12,965 nucleotides of DNA from NAK82 sp036172345 (lineage in GTDB: Bacteria > Chloroflexota > Anaerolineae > 4572-78 > NAK82), in contig JASFBB010000056.1 of the NCBI GenBank assembly GCA_036172345.1, positions 1-12,965 of the forward strand, written 5' to 3'. A program made the translations under genes and the position numbers. The notes beneath the pieces were generated by a model that searched no databases, was not told the origin of the DNA, and saw nothing but the letters and a program-made list of their open reading frames with translations. Below are positions 6,650-12,965 of the stretch, piece after piece (within the stretch, counting starts at the first letter, position 1; every line of letters begins with the position of its first letter).

Positions 6650-7111
6650 TCACCGCGAGACGAACAAGCTCACCAACTGGGCACGCGCCGACTCGAGACG
6701 CCCGGCGATCACGCGGCAGATGCGGTTCATCAGGGTGTAGCACAACTGGGCATCAGCTGTGAACAGCGCCAACAAATCGGGGCCGGGGAGAGCCAGCACC
6801 GTCACCGGCGTGGCGCACTGCGCCGAGGCGGTATAGATATACGGCTCGACCACCGCCGACCAACCGAAGACCTCTCCCTGGGTGAGCGTCATCAGCAATT
6901 CGCGACGCACACCCTGAGCATCTTGACTCACCGTCAAATCCACCCAACCGTCGAGCAGGAGATATAGCGTGGTGGCCGGATCGCCCTGCCGGAAAATGGT
7001 CTCGCCCTCGGGAAAGTGAAGCTGACTGACAAGCGAGGCGAGTTTCCCCAGCGTCGACTCATCCAGGCCGGCGAAGAAATTCCAATGCGCAAGGCTCTCG
7101 GGGCTCACCAT
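6650..7111 (-). CDS. Stand-alone cyclic-nucleotide-binding-domain protein (second of a pair)
   Basis: The 153-residue product has only a CRP-type ligand-binding beta-roll (about 10-110: FPEGETIFRQGDPATTLYLLLDG, then QGEVFGWS) and a C-terminal helix (about 120-150). No helix-turn-helix follows, so it is not a classical transcription factor. In CRP the phosphate-binding cassette has Glu after FxG and Arg about ten residues later. Here these positions are W84 and Y93, so ordinary cAMP binding is doubtful. It resembles the product of 7220-7669 in length and in the VFGWS motif, suggesting duplication. The start is uncertain: ATG 7111 places the domain normally but has only a weak ribosome site. 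An in-frame ATG at 7183 would add 24 hydrophobic residues read from AT-rich spacer. It is the last gene before the repeat array. A role in regulating or assisting the hydrogenase is inferred from position only. Confidence 0.75.
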   Translation of the reverse strand: MVSPESLAHWNFFAGLDESTLGKLASLVSQLHFPEGETIFRQGDPATTLYLLLDGWVDLTVSQDAQGVRRELLMTLTQGEVFGWSAVVEPYIYTASAQCATPVTVLALPGPDLLALFTADAQLCYTLMNRICRVIAGRLESARAQLVSLFVSR

Positions 7112-7219
7112 GGACAACCGCCAACGGGCAAAGAATAAACAAAGCACTACATACAAAGGTGGGGTTAGAACGACCCCCTGCATGCTTACAACTCATATAC
7201 TGTAAAACGAAATTATGCC
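7112..7219 (-). other. AT-rich spacer between the two CNB-protein genes
   Basis: This 108-bp gap is clearly richer in A+T than its surroundings. It contains the -10 of the promoter at 7212-7240 and a small dyad, GGGGT-TAGAACG-ACCCC (7161-7177). It would form a leader of about 95 bases for the downstream CNB gene. Confidence 0.4.
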
Positions 7220-7240
7220 TTATTGGACGTAGGCGGGCAA
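7212..7240 (-). promoter_or_regulatory. Candidate sigma-70-type promoter for the second CNB gene
   Basis: On the minus strand TTGCCC (7235-7240, four of six consensus bases) and CATAAT (7212-7217, five of six) are separated by exactly 17 bases. The -35 lies inside the 3' end of the upstream CNB gene. Transcription would begin near 7205. Confidence 0.4.
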
Positions 7241-7669
7241 GGCTTCCATCCGCAAGTCGCGCAGCCGCTCGCGGATGACCTGGGCCATCTTTTCCATCAT
7301 CAAGCAGCCGAACTGCCAATCCGAGGGGAACGCGCTGCGGATACGCTGGCAGTCGAAGCGCACCACGCGACAGGGTGTCAACGCCTTGGCGCCGGCAGTG
7401 GTCTCGTGAGGTGGCACCAGGCCGGACCAGCCGAACACATCGTCCGGGCCGATCGTGCTGGTGACCACCTCCTGCCGCGGCAGCTCCATCACGATGCCCA
7501 CTTGCCCCTCGAGCACCAGGTATAGGTCGTGCAGCTCCTCGTCCTGGTGGAAGAACCAATAGCCCTTCCCCACGGTTATCTCTTCCGCAGCCATCGCCAA
7601 GACGTTGATCTGCTCGATCGTCAGCCCACCAAACAACGGAAACCGGCGGAGCAGCTCGGGTGAGATCAT
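7220..7669 (-). CDS. Stand-alone cyclic-nucleotide-binding-domain protein (first of a pair)
   Basis: From ATG 7669 the product has 149 residues: a short N-terminal helix region (MISPELLRRFPLFGGLT), a CRP-like beta-roll (about 28-108, with LYLVLEGQVGIV and DDVFGWSGLVPP), and a C-terminal helix (about 115-145). It lacks a DNA-binding domain. The two residues that contact cAMP in CRP appear replaced, Glu by W81 and Arg by T90, exactly the positions also changed in its neighbour at 6650-7111. ATG 7669 has a strong ribosome site, AAGGAG at 7676-7681. An upstream in-frame ATG at 7687 would have a ribosome site only two bases away and would add six residues. It follows the hydrogenase large subunit after 57 bases and is probably part of the same transcript. 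The fold is clear; ligand and partner are unknown. Confidence 0.85.
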   Translation of the reverse strand: MISPELLRRFPLFGGLTIEQINVLAMAAEEITVGKGYWFFHQDEELHDLYLVLEGQVGIVMELPRQEVVTSTIGPDDVFGWSGLVPPHETTAGAKALTPCRVVRFDCQRIRSAFPSDWQFGCLMMEKMAQVIRERLRDLRMEALPAYVQ

Positions 7670-7726
7670 CTCTTTCTCCTTCTGCATGCCCTCCCGCTTG
7701 GATAAATGCCCGGTCCACGCTTAGGG

Positions 7727-9217
7727 CTATCGCCCATCCCGCACCACCCGGTCGATGATGGTGTGGTTCGCATCGCGGATGATCACCTCCAACGGCATCT
7801 GACCCGGCAACGCGTGGGTGGCACAGGCCATGCACGGGTCATAGGCGCGGAAGGCCATCTCAATGCGATTGAGCACCTCATCGGTGACGGCTGTCCCCTT
7901 CTTGATCAACCCCTGCGCCGCCTTGCGGATGGACATAGCAATCGGCGCATAATTGTTAGTCGTGCCCACGATGAGGTTGACGCGCGTCAGGATGCCCTTC
8001 TCGTCCGTCCAATAATGATGGGTCAGCGTGCCGCGCGGCGCCTCCACACAGCCTACCCCTTCATCAGGCGTGCTGGTGACCGGCGTGCGCAGGTTGGGCT
8101 CGGTGATCTCCGGATCGTTGATTAGCTCCACCATGCGCTCGGCGGCGTAGAGTAGCTCGATCAGGCGTGCCCAGTGTGTCGCCAGGCGATAATGGATGGG
8201 CTGGTAGCGGCCATCGCGCTTCTTGCTGCCCAGCGTCTCATACATCTTCTCATAGGCTTCCTGGGCGCGCGGGGTTGCCATGCCGTCCGCTGCGTTCAGC
8301 CGTGACAGGGGTGTGGCACAGTAAACGCCGCTTTCCTTGCCGTCCACGAAGCCCTTCCAGCCCACACCTCGCAGGTAGGGGAACTTCAGGTAGGTCCACG
8401 GCTCGACGTGCTCGGCCACGTGGGTCACGTATTCCCTCGGGTGGTAGCGCACGAACCCCCTGCCCTCGGGATCGACCACGCGGATCATGCCATCGTAGAA
8501 GTTGACGTAGTTGTTGGCGTCCACCGTCCCCATGTAATAGGTGCGATGGGTGTAGGTGTCGGAGAGAATCATGTCCACGTAGGCCTTGTTCTTGAGCACG
8601 ATGTCCTCGAAGAGCTTCAGGCTGAACAGGCCGAACTCGACGTTCTGGCGCGAGATCTCGGCAAACTCCTGTTGCATCTCCTTGGTGATGGGCTGGCTCC
8701 AGCCGCCCGGCAATCCGGCCACGGGGTGGACGCCGCGCCCACCCAGCTGCTCAATGATGTGATGGTTGCGGATGCGGCAGTCGATCACCTGCTTGCCGAT
8801 CTCAACACCCACCTTGTGCACCACGCCCAGGATGTTGCGCTCGGCGGCAGGCGCGTCCGGCCCCACCACAAAATCCGGCCCACCCAAGGCATAGAAGTGG
8901 GTGGTGTGGTCGGTGACATAGAAAGCAGAGTAGAAGAACTCGCGCACCTTCTTCACCACCGAGGAAGGCTCCACATGATACAGCGCATCCAACGCTTTGG
9001 TGGATGCCATATGATGGGCTTCCGGGCAGACGCCGCAGATCTGGGTGGTGATACGCGGCATCTCCTCGGCGGGACGCCCCACACAGAACTGTTCGAACCC
9101 GCGCAACTCTGGGATGAGCAGATAGGCATTGGCGACGTTCCCCTGATCATCCAGGAAGATCTCGATCTTGCCGTGGCCTTCCAGTCGGGTGATCGGATCG
9201 ATGCTGATGCGTTTCAT
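7727..9217 (-). CDS. mvhA: [NiFe] hydrogenase large (catalytic) subunit, group 3c (MvhA) type
   Basis: This cytoplasmic subunit carries the NiFe(CN)2CO site that splits or forms H2. The 496-residue protein begins ISIDPITRLEGHGKI. It has the first metal-binding pair C61/C64 (ICGVCPEAHH) and the second pair C462/C465 in DPCMACATH (460-468). A 28-residue tail follows H468 and is the expected substrate of a maturation endopeptidase, which would cut after His468; no such peptidase gene is in the window. The residue two before C61 is Gln59, where the usual L1 consensus has Arg. Adjacent hdrA and mvhD point to the HdrA-linked group 3c rather than the NAD- or F420-reducing groups. ATG 9217 has GGGAGGT six bases upstream and overlaps the small-subunit stop as ATGA, so the two are translationally coupled. 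Confidence 0.95.
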   Translation of the reverse strand: MKRISIDPITRLEGHGKIEIFLDDQGNVANAYLLIPELRGFEQFCVGRPAEEMPRITTQICGVCPEAHHMASTKALDALYHVEPSSVVKKVREFFYSAFYVTDHTTHFYALGGPDFVVGPDAPAAERNILGVVHKVGVEIGKQVIDCRIRNHHIIEQLGGRGVHPVAGLPGGWSQPITKEMQQEFAEISRQNVEFGLFSLKLFEDIVLKNKAYVDMILSDTYTHRTYYMGTVDANNYVNFYDGMIRVVDPEGRGFVRYHPREYVTHVAEHVEPWTYLKFPYLRGVGWKGFVDGKESGVYCATPLSRLNAADGMATPRAQEAYEKMYETLGSKKRDGRYQPIHYRLATHWARLIELLYAAERMVELINDPEITEPNLRTPVTSTPDEGVGCVEAPRGTLTHHYWTDEKGILTRVNLIVGTTNNYAPIAMSIRKAAQGLIKKGTAVTDEVLNRIEMAFRAYDPCMACATHALPGQMPLEVIIRDANHTIIDRVVRDGR

Positions 9218-10248
9218 CGCACACCTCCCTGTGCACTATTACCCGTCTCCACACGTGCCCGCTGTAAGAGGGAGCGCGCCATGCTGTAGCGGTAGAGCGT
9301 GCCGGCGGGATCCACCAGCGTTTCCATCACTTCCTCGATCATCGGCTCCAGTTTGGGTTCCTCATCGCGCAGGGTGCCCACACCGACCACCGAAGCGAGG
9401 GCTGAGAGCATGCGCGCGCCCTGATCTTCCACGCCATCTAATGGCCCGTAACAGCCGCGGCATCCCATGCCAACGCGCGGACAGCGCGCATTGCAGCCCG
9501 AACGCGTGGCCGGCCCCATACAGAACAGCCCCTGTTCCAGCAGGCAGAGGCCCGGCTCCGGCACAATCTCATGGGGACGATAGAAGCGGGTGATGGTCTT
9601 CTCGTGCTTCTCCAGCGGGCATTCCTCACACACCGCCACCTTGCCGGCGCCGATGATGGTCGAGCCCGGCGGCGGCAAGGGCGCACCGCTCACAATCGCC
9701 TCCAACACGGCCCAGATTTGGTGCGGCTCGGGTGGACAACCCGGGATGATGTAGTCTACCGGCACCACCTGATCCAGCGCGCGGACGCGGTCGTAGAAGA
9801 CCGGGATGTGCAGCTCCCCTTCGGCCACCTTGGAGACCGGCTGTGGCATGATGCGCTTGGGGTTCTCTGTGGAGATGGCGTTGATGTATGCCGTGTTGAA
9901 GATCGCCTCAGGAGTGGTCAGATTGGCCAGCGCCGGGATGCAACCCTCGTGGGCACACGAGCCGAAGGCGACCAGCACCTTGGACTTGCGGCGCAACAGA
10001 TGGGCCATCTCCTCATTCTCCGAGGTGCGGATGCCACCGTTGAAGAGACAGAGGTCGATGTAGCCATCCGGATAACCTTCCACATCCTTGACCTTGAAGT
10101 CGGCGGCACAGGGCCAGAAGGCGATGTCAAACGCCTCGTCCACCGCCAGGATCTTGTCGCCGATGTTCAACACAGCGATCTCACAGCCGCCGCATGAGGC
10201 AGCCCAGTACATCGCAAATTTGGGTTTCCCATTGCCGGCCATGTTCAT
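9214..10248 (-). CDS. mvhG: [NiFe] hydrogenase small (electron-transfer) subunit, MvhG type
   Basis: The 344-residue subunit relays electrons from the NiFe site through Fe-S clusters. Proximal-cluster ligands are visible as C19 and C22 (SCGGCE), C98 (AFGSC) and C171 (PGCPPEP). Eight more cysteines, C207, C210, C235, C243, C252, C256, C263 and C266, are enough for two further 4Fe-4S clusters; the last four lie in CNARCPRVGMGCRGC. There is no twin-arginine signal, so the enzyme is cytoplasmic, as expected for group 3. ATG 10248 overlaps the mvhD stop as ATGA. A second ATG at 10242 has better spacing from the GAGGAGG ribosome site and would remove two residues. The gene overlaps the large-subunit gene by four bases. 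Confidence 0.94.
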   Translation of the reverse strand: MNMAGNGKPKFAMYWAASCGGCEIAVLNIGDKILAVDEAFDIAFWPCAADFKVKDVEGYPDGYIDLCLFNGGIRTSENEEMAHLLRRKSKVLVAFGSCAHEGCIPALANLTTPEAIFNTAYINAISTENPKRIMPQPVSKVAEGELHIPVFYDRVRALDQVVPVDYIIPGCPPEPHQIWAVLEAIVSGAPLPPPGSTIIGAGKVAVCEECPLEKHEKTITRFYRPHEIVPEPGLCLLEQGLFCMGPATRSGCNARCPRVGMGCRGCYGPLDGVEDQGARMLSALASVVGVGTLRDEEPKLEPMIEEVMETLVDPAGTLYRYSMARSLLQRARVETGNSAQGGVR

Positions 10249-10745
10249 GCCTCCTCTGTCATCGGTGCGGCTACTGCTTCGACCTTCGGTGCGCCCGCCG
10301 CAGCCGCCGGGCGACCGTCGCCGCCCAGCACGGTCTGGCGCCAGCGCAACGGCCCCAGCGCGCGCAGCTGCTCGGTCATGCGGTTGACCGCCTCAGCCAA
10401 CACGGTGCCCTCGGACGCCGACGCCCACACCAGCTGCAGCCGCTCCGGCTCGATGCCCATTTGGCGGATCAGCCGCTTAAGCAACACGTAGCGGCGCAGC
10501 GTCTTGAGATTGCCCTCGATGTAGTGGCACTCACCCGGATGACACCCCGCAATCAGGACGCCATCCGCTCCCTCGCGGAACGCCTTGAGCACCAGGTCCG
10601 GCTCAACCCGGCCGCTGCACATCACCCGGATGGGGCGCATATTGGGCGCATAGTGCAGGCGCGCCGTGCCGGCTAGGTCGGCGGCGCGGTAAGAACACCA
10701 GTTACACAGAAAACCGACGATCACAGGTTCGTATGTCGCGCTCAT
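10245..10745 (-). CDS. mvhD: MvhD-type hydrogenase iron-sulfur subunit
   Basis: MvhD is the small Fe-S protein that passes electrons between the [NiFe] hydrogenase and HdrA. This 166-residue protein has the family cysteines C14 and C17 (CNWCSYRAAD), C43 (RVMCSGRV), C68 and C73 (GCHPGECHY), which hold a 2Fe-2S cluster in methanogen MvhD. The conserved domain ends near residue 125. It is followed by a basic and then an Ala/Pro/Glu-rich tail (about 144-166) that looks disordered and makes it longer than usual. ATG 10745 has GGAGAGGAG upstream. The gene lies 54 bases after hdrA and overlaps the small-subunit gene by four bases, which supports a hydrogenase-MvhD-HdrA complex. Confidence 0.93.
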   Translation of the reverse strand: MSATYEPVIVGFLCNWCSYRAADLAGTARLHYAPNMRPIRVMCSGRVEPDLVLKAFREGADGVLIAGCHPGECHYIEGNLKTLRRYVLLKRLIRQMGIEPERLQLVWASASEGTVLAEAVNRMTEQLRALGPLRWRQTVLGGDGRPAAAAGAPKVEAVAAPMTEEA

Positions 10746-10799
10746 TGTCTCCTCTCCTGCAAGTGATCCTCTCCGATCCGGTCACGCAATCCCTGCCCG

Positions 10800-12800
10800 C
10801 TACGCGGATGCTTCCACTTCCATCGCCTGGCGCACATCCCACAAGATGCCCTCCACTTGGGCCATCAGCTGGCGGCGGGTGAAGTGGGCACCGGTGATCG
10901 CAGCGCTCGGACAGGCGGCCACACACGTGCCACACCCCTGACACAAGGCGGAGATCACCTCGGAGATCTTGCGGTCCTCGTGATAGACGATTGCCTTGTA
11001 GGGGCACAGATTGTTGCAAATGCGACAGCCGGAGCATTGCTCGGGATCGATGTGCGCCTTGATGGGTTCCATCACCACGGTGCCCTGTCCGATCATGCCG
11101 GCCACACGCGCGGCAGCGCCAGCGCCCTGCGCCACCGTCTCGGGGATGGCCATCGGCCCTTGACAGGCGCCGGCGATGTAAATGCCCTCCACCATGGTGA
11201 GCAGCGGGTCGAGCTTGGGATGGCGCTCGGTGAAGAAGCCGGCGAAGTCACAGCCCAAACCGAAGAGCTGCGCCACCTGACGGGCATCCTTGCGCGGCTG
11301 CACCCCGACGCTTAGGATGACCATGTCCACCGGAATGCGCCGCTGCTCACCCAACAGAGTGTCGTACACCTGGATGATCAGCTTGCCCTCTTCGTCCGCC
11401 GTGCGTGCGACATCGGTCACTTCGGCCACCCGCCCGCGGATCATGTTGACGCCTTCCATCATCACGCGATGGTAGAACTCCTCATAGCGCTTGCCCGAGG
11501 CACGGATGTCAATGTAGAAGTTATACACCTCGGCGTCGGGCAGGCGCTCCCGCACCAGGTGGGCAAACTTGAGCGAGTACATGCAGCACACGCGCGAGCA
11601 GTACTCGTTGTAGTTCTCATCGCGCGAGCCCACACAGTGGATGATGCCGACGCTCTTCGGCGGCGTGCCATCCTTCAGCAGGATGCGGCCACCGGTGGGG
11701 CCCGAGGCGTTCACCATGCGCTCAAATTGCACGCTGGTGATCACGTTGGGCAGCCGTCCGAAGCCATAATGAGGGATGCGCGTCGCGTCAAACGGATCGT
11801 AGCCGGTCGCGACGATGATGTTGCCCACCTCGAACTGGATCATGCGATCCTGCTGTTCGAAATCGATGGCGTTGGTCGGGCAGAAGATCTGGCATGCCTT
11901 GCACTTGCCCTTCTGGAAGTAGATACAGTTCTCGCGGTCGATCACCGGATATTTGGGCACCGCTTGGGGGAAGGGGCGATACACTGCCTTGCGCGTGCCG
12001 ATGCCAGCCTCAAACACCTGATCGACCACCTTCTTGGGGCATTTCTCCTCGCAGATGCCACAGCCGGTGCACAGCTCCTCGTTCACATAGCTGGCCTTCT
12101 TGCGCACAGTCACGGTGAAGTTGCCGACATAGCCTTCCACCGCCTCTACCTCGCTGTACGCCAGCAGGGTGATGTTGGGATGCTGGCCCACGTCCACCAT
12201 GCGCGGCGTCAGAATACAGGCGGCGCAGTCCAGGGTGGGGAAGGTCTTATCCAGCTGCGCCATATGGCCGCCGATGGACGGCTCGCGTTCCACCAGATAG
12301 ACATGGTAGCCCGCGTTGGCCAGCTCTAACGCCGCGGTGATGCCGGCGATGCCGCCGCCCACGATCAGGGTGTTGGGATTGATGGTCACCGTGATCATTT
12401 CGAGCGGCTCATGGAAGAGCACGCGCTCGATGGCGCCGCGGATCATCGCTTTTGCCTTCTGCGTCGCCGCCTCTTTGTCGTCCGTCGCCCAGGCGTCCAA
12501 CTCGCGGATGTTGGCCATCTCCACCAGGAAGGGGTTCAGGCCGGCGCGCTGCGCTGATCCGCGGAAGGTCTTCTCGTGCATATGGGGCGAGCACGCCGCC
12601 ACCACCACACGTGTCAGCCCCAGCTCTTTGATGTCCTTCTCGATCAGGTCTTGCCCCAGGCTGGAGCACATAAACTTATAGTCGCGCGCGATGGCCACCT
12701 CGGGCAGCTCTCCGGACCAATGCGCCACCTCTTCAACATTCACCACACCGGCGATGTTGGTGCCGCAGTGACAAATGTACACTCCCACTCGTTCACTCAT
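10800..12800 (-). CDS. hdrA: Heterodisulfide reductase subunit A-like flavoprotein (HdrA)
   Basis: HdrA is the FAD protein that performs flavin-based electron bifurcation in Hdr complexes. The 666-residue protein has an N-terminal CxCG region (C10, C12), the FAD-binding motif VGGGIAGITAALEL (147-160), and the HdrA signature LDCAACILTPRM (190-201). Internal 4Fe-4S motifs follow at C244/C247/C250/C254 and C292/C300/C303/C307. A second Cys-rich block contains C389, C401, C405 and C406. Two C-terminal ferredoxin motifs are at C589/C592/C595/C599 and C620/C623/C626/C630. It is full length for this family and shows no selenocysteine codon. ATG 12800 has GAGGAGG eight bases upstream. The gene starts 22 bases after the Fe-S protein gene at the window edge and precedes mvhD by 54 bases. 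The physiological electron acceptors cannot be read from the sequence. Confidence 0.95.
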   Translation of the reverse strand: MSERVGVYICHCGTNIAGVVNVEEVAHWSGELPEVAIARDYKFMCSSLGQDLIEKDIKELGLTRVVVAACSPHMHEKTFRGSAQRAGLNPFLVEMANIRELDAWATDDKEAATQKAKAMIRGAIERVLFHEPLEMITVTINPNTLIVGGGIAGITAALELANAGYHVYLVEREPSIGGHMAQLDKTFPTLDCAACILTPRMVDVGQHPNITLLAYSEVEAVEGYVGNFTVTVRKKASYVNEELCTGCGICEEKCPKKVVDQVFEAGIGTRKAVYRPFPQAVPKYPVIDRENCIYFQKGKCKACQIFCPTNAIDFEQQDRMIQFEVGNIIVATGYDPFDATRIPHYGFGRLPNVITSVQFERMVNASGPTGGRILLKDGTPPKSVGIIHCVGSRDENYNEYCSRVCCMYSLKFAHLVRERLPDAEVYNFYIDIRASGKRYEEFYHRVMMEGVNMIRGRVAEVTDVARTADEEGKLIIQVYDTLLGEQRRIPVDMVILSVGVQPRKDARQVAQLFGLGCDFAGFFTERHPKLDPLLTMVEGIYIAGACQGPMAIPETVAQGAGAAARVAGMIGQGTVVMEPIKAHIDPEQCSGCRICNNLCPYKAIVYHEDRKISEVISALCQGCGTCVAACPSAAITGAHFTRRQLMAQVEGILWDVRQAMEVEASA

Positions 12801-12822
12801 AGTCGTTTCCTCCTCTGCTACG

Positions 12823-12965
12823 CTATCCTAGCGCTGCATGAACCAGCTCGATGAGCTCCTTGACCGCCAGACGCTGCTCGTATCCGGTGGTCTTCACCGC
12901 ATCCCGGTACATCGTGACGTCCTTAGGGCAGGTCACCACCAGGGCTTGCACGCCCTCCAGGGCAG
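12823..12965 (-). CDS. C-terminal end of an HdrD/HdrB-like Fe-S (CCG-domain) protein
   Basis: Only the last 46 residues are in the window, and the gene runs off the right edge. The peptide contains ALVVTCPKDVTMYRDAVKTTG followed by a helix, VKELIELVHAALG, and a TAG stop at 12823-12825. This ending resembles CCG-domain Fe-S oxidoreductases (HdrD, HdrB and relatives), where a cysteine in a TxCP segment helps bind a cluster. Here only one cysteine is visible, and Lys-Asp follow Pro instead of a second Cys. It ends 22 bases before hdrA and is very likely its partner in the same operon. The assignment rests on a short segment and on context. Confidence 0.6.
   Translation of the reverse strand, partial: ALEGVQALVVTCPKDVTMYRDAVKTTGYEQRLAVKELIELVHAALG

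Noticed and set aside
6030..6743. Several overlapping reading frames on both strands with repeated peptides such as FGPLAHARGS and WRIRAAT
   Set aside because: They are translations of the GC-rich repeat array, which lacks stop codons in most frames. They have no ribosome sites and overlap one another.
7112..7183. Longer version of the second CNB protein from ATG 7183
   Set aside because: The added residues come from AT-rich spacer, there is no ribosome site before this ATG, and the CNB domain is complete from ATG 7111.
6650..7669. CRP/FNR-type transcription regulators
   Set aside because: Both proteins end after the C-terminal helix of the CNB domain; no helix-turn-helix follows before the stop.
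8408..9289. 293-codon plus-strand frame opposite the hydrogenase large subunit
   Set aside because: Its many His and Val residues reflect the codons of the true gene read backwards. The minus-strand gene has complete motifs and a ribosome site.
11469..12329. 286-codon plus-strand frame opposite hdrA
   Set aside because: Shadow of hdrA, whose Fe-S and FAD motifs prove the minus-strand frame.

Overview
Every convincing gene in this window lies on the minus strand, so transcription runs from high to low coordinates. The DNA is GC-rich, and codon use looks uniform by eye. A group 3c-type [NiFe] hydrogenase joined to HdrA/MvhD, RNase J, a family 4 uracil-DNA glycosylase and a very large glycosidase-like/O-antigen-ligase fusion together suggest a bacterium of the Chloroflexota (Anaerolineae-like or thermophilic relatives). 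That placement is inferred from gene content; no rRNA or other marker is present to confirm it.

Right half (12965 to 6650): a hydrogenase/heterodisulfide-reductase operon. In transcription order it holds the 3' end of an HdrD/HdrB-like Fe-S protein, hdrA, mvhD, the hydrogenase small subunit, the large subunit, and two small proteins that are only cyclic-nucleotide-binding (CNB) domains. mvhD/small and small/large overlap by 4 bases (ATGA). The expected activity is H2 oxidation passed through MvhD to the flavin of HdrA, where electrons can be bifurcated to a low-potential carrier (ferredoxin) and to the Hdr-type partner. Both CNB proteins lack the Glu and Arg that hold cAMP in CRP.

Middle (about 6640 to 6240): a GC-rich modular repeat array of about 350 bp with four hairpins. 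The last hairpin is followed by a T5 tract and may end the hydrogenase transcript. Next come two dyad symmetries and an extended -10 promoter placed so that the following mRNA would begin at or next to its ATG (leaderless).

Left half (6238 to 1): a 1084-residue membrane protein joins an extracytoplasmic TIM-barrel glycosidase-like domain, whose nucleophile Glu appears to be Gly, to an O-antigen ligase/polymerase domain. It is followed closely by tsaE, tsaB and rimI (tRNA t6A synthesis and ribosomal-protein acetylation). A 250-bp spacer holding a decayed copy of the same repeat family separates these from a family 4 uracil-DNA glycosylase, which ends in a beta-clamp-type motif, and from the 5' end of an RNase J gene that starts with TTG.
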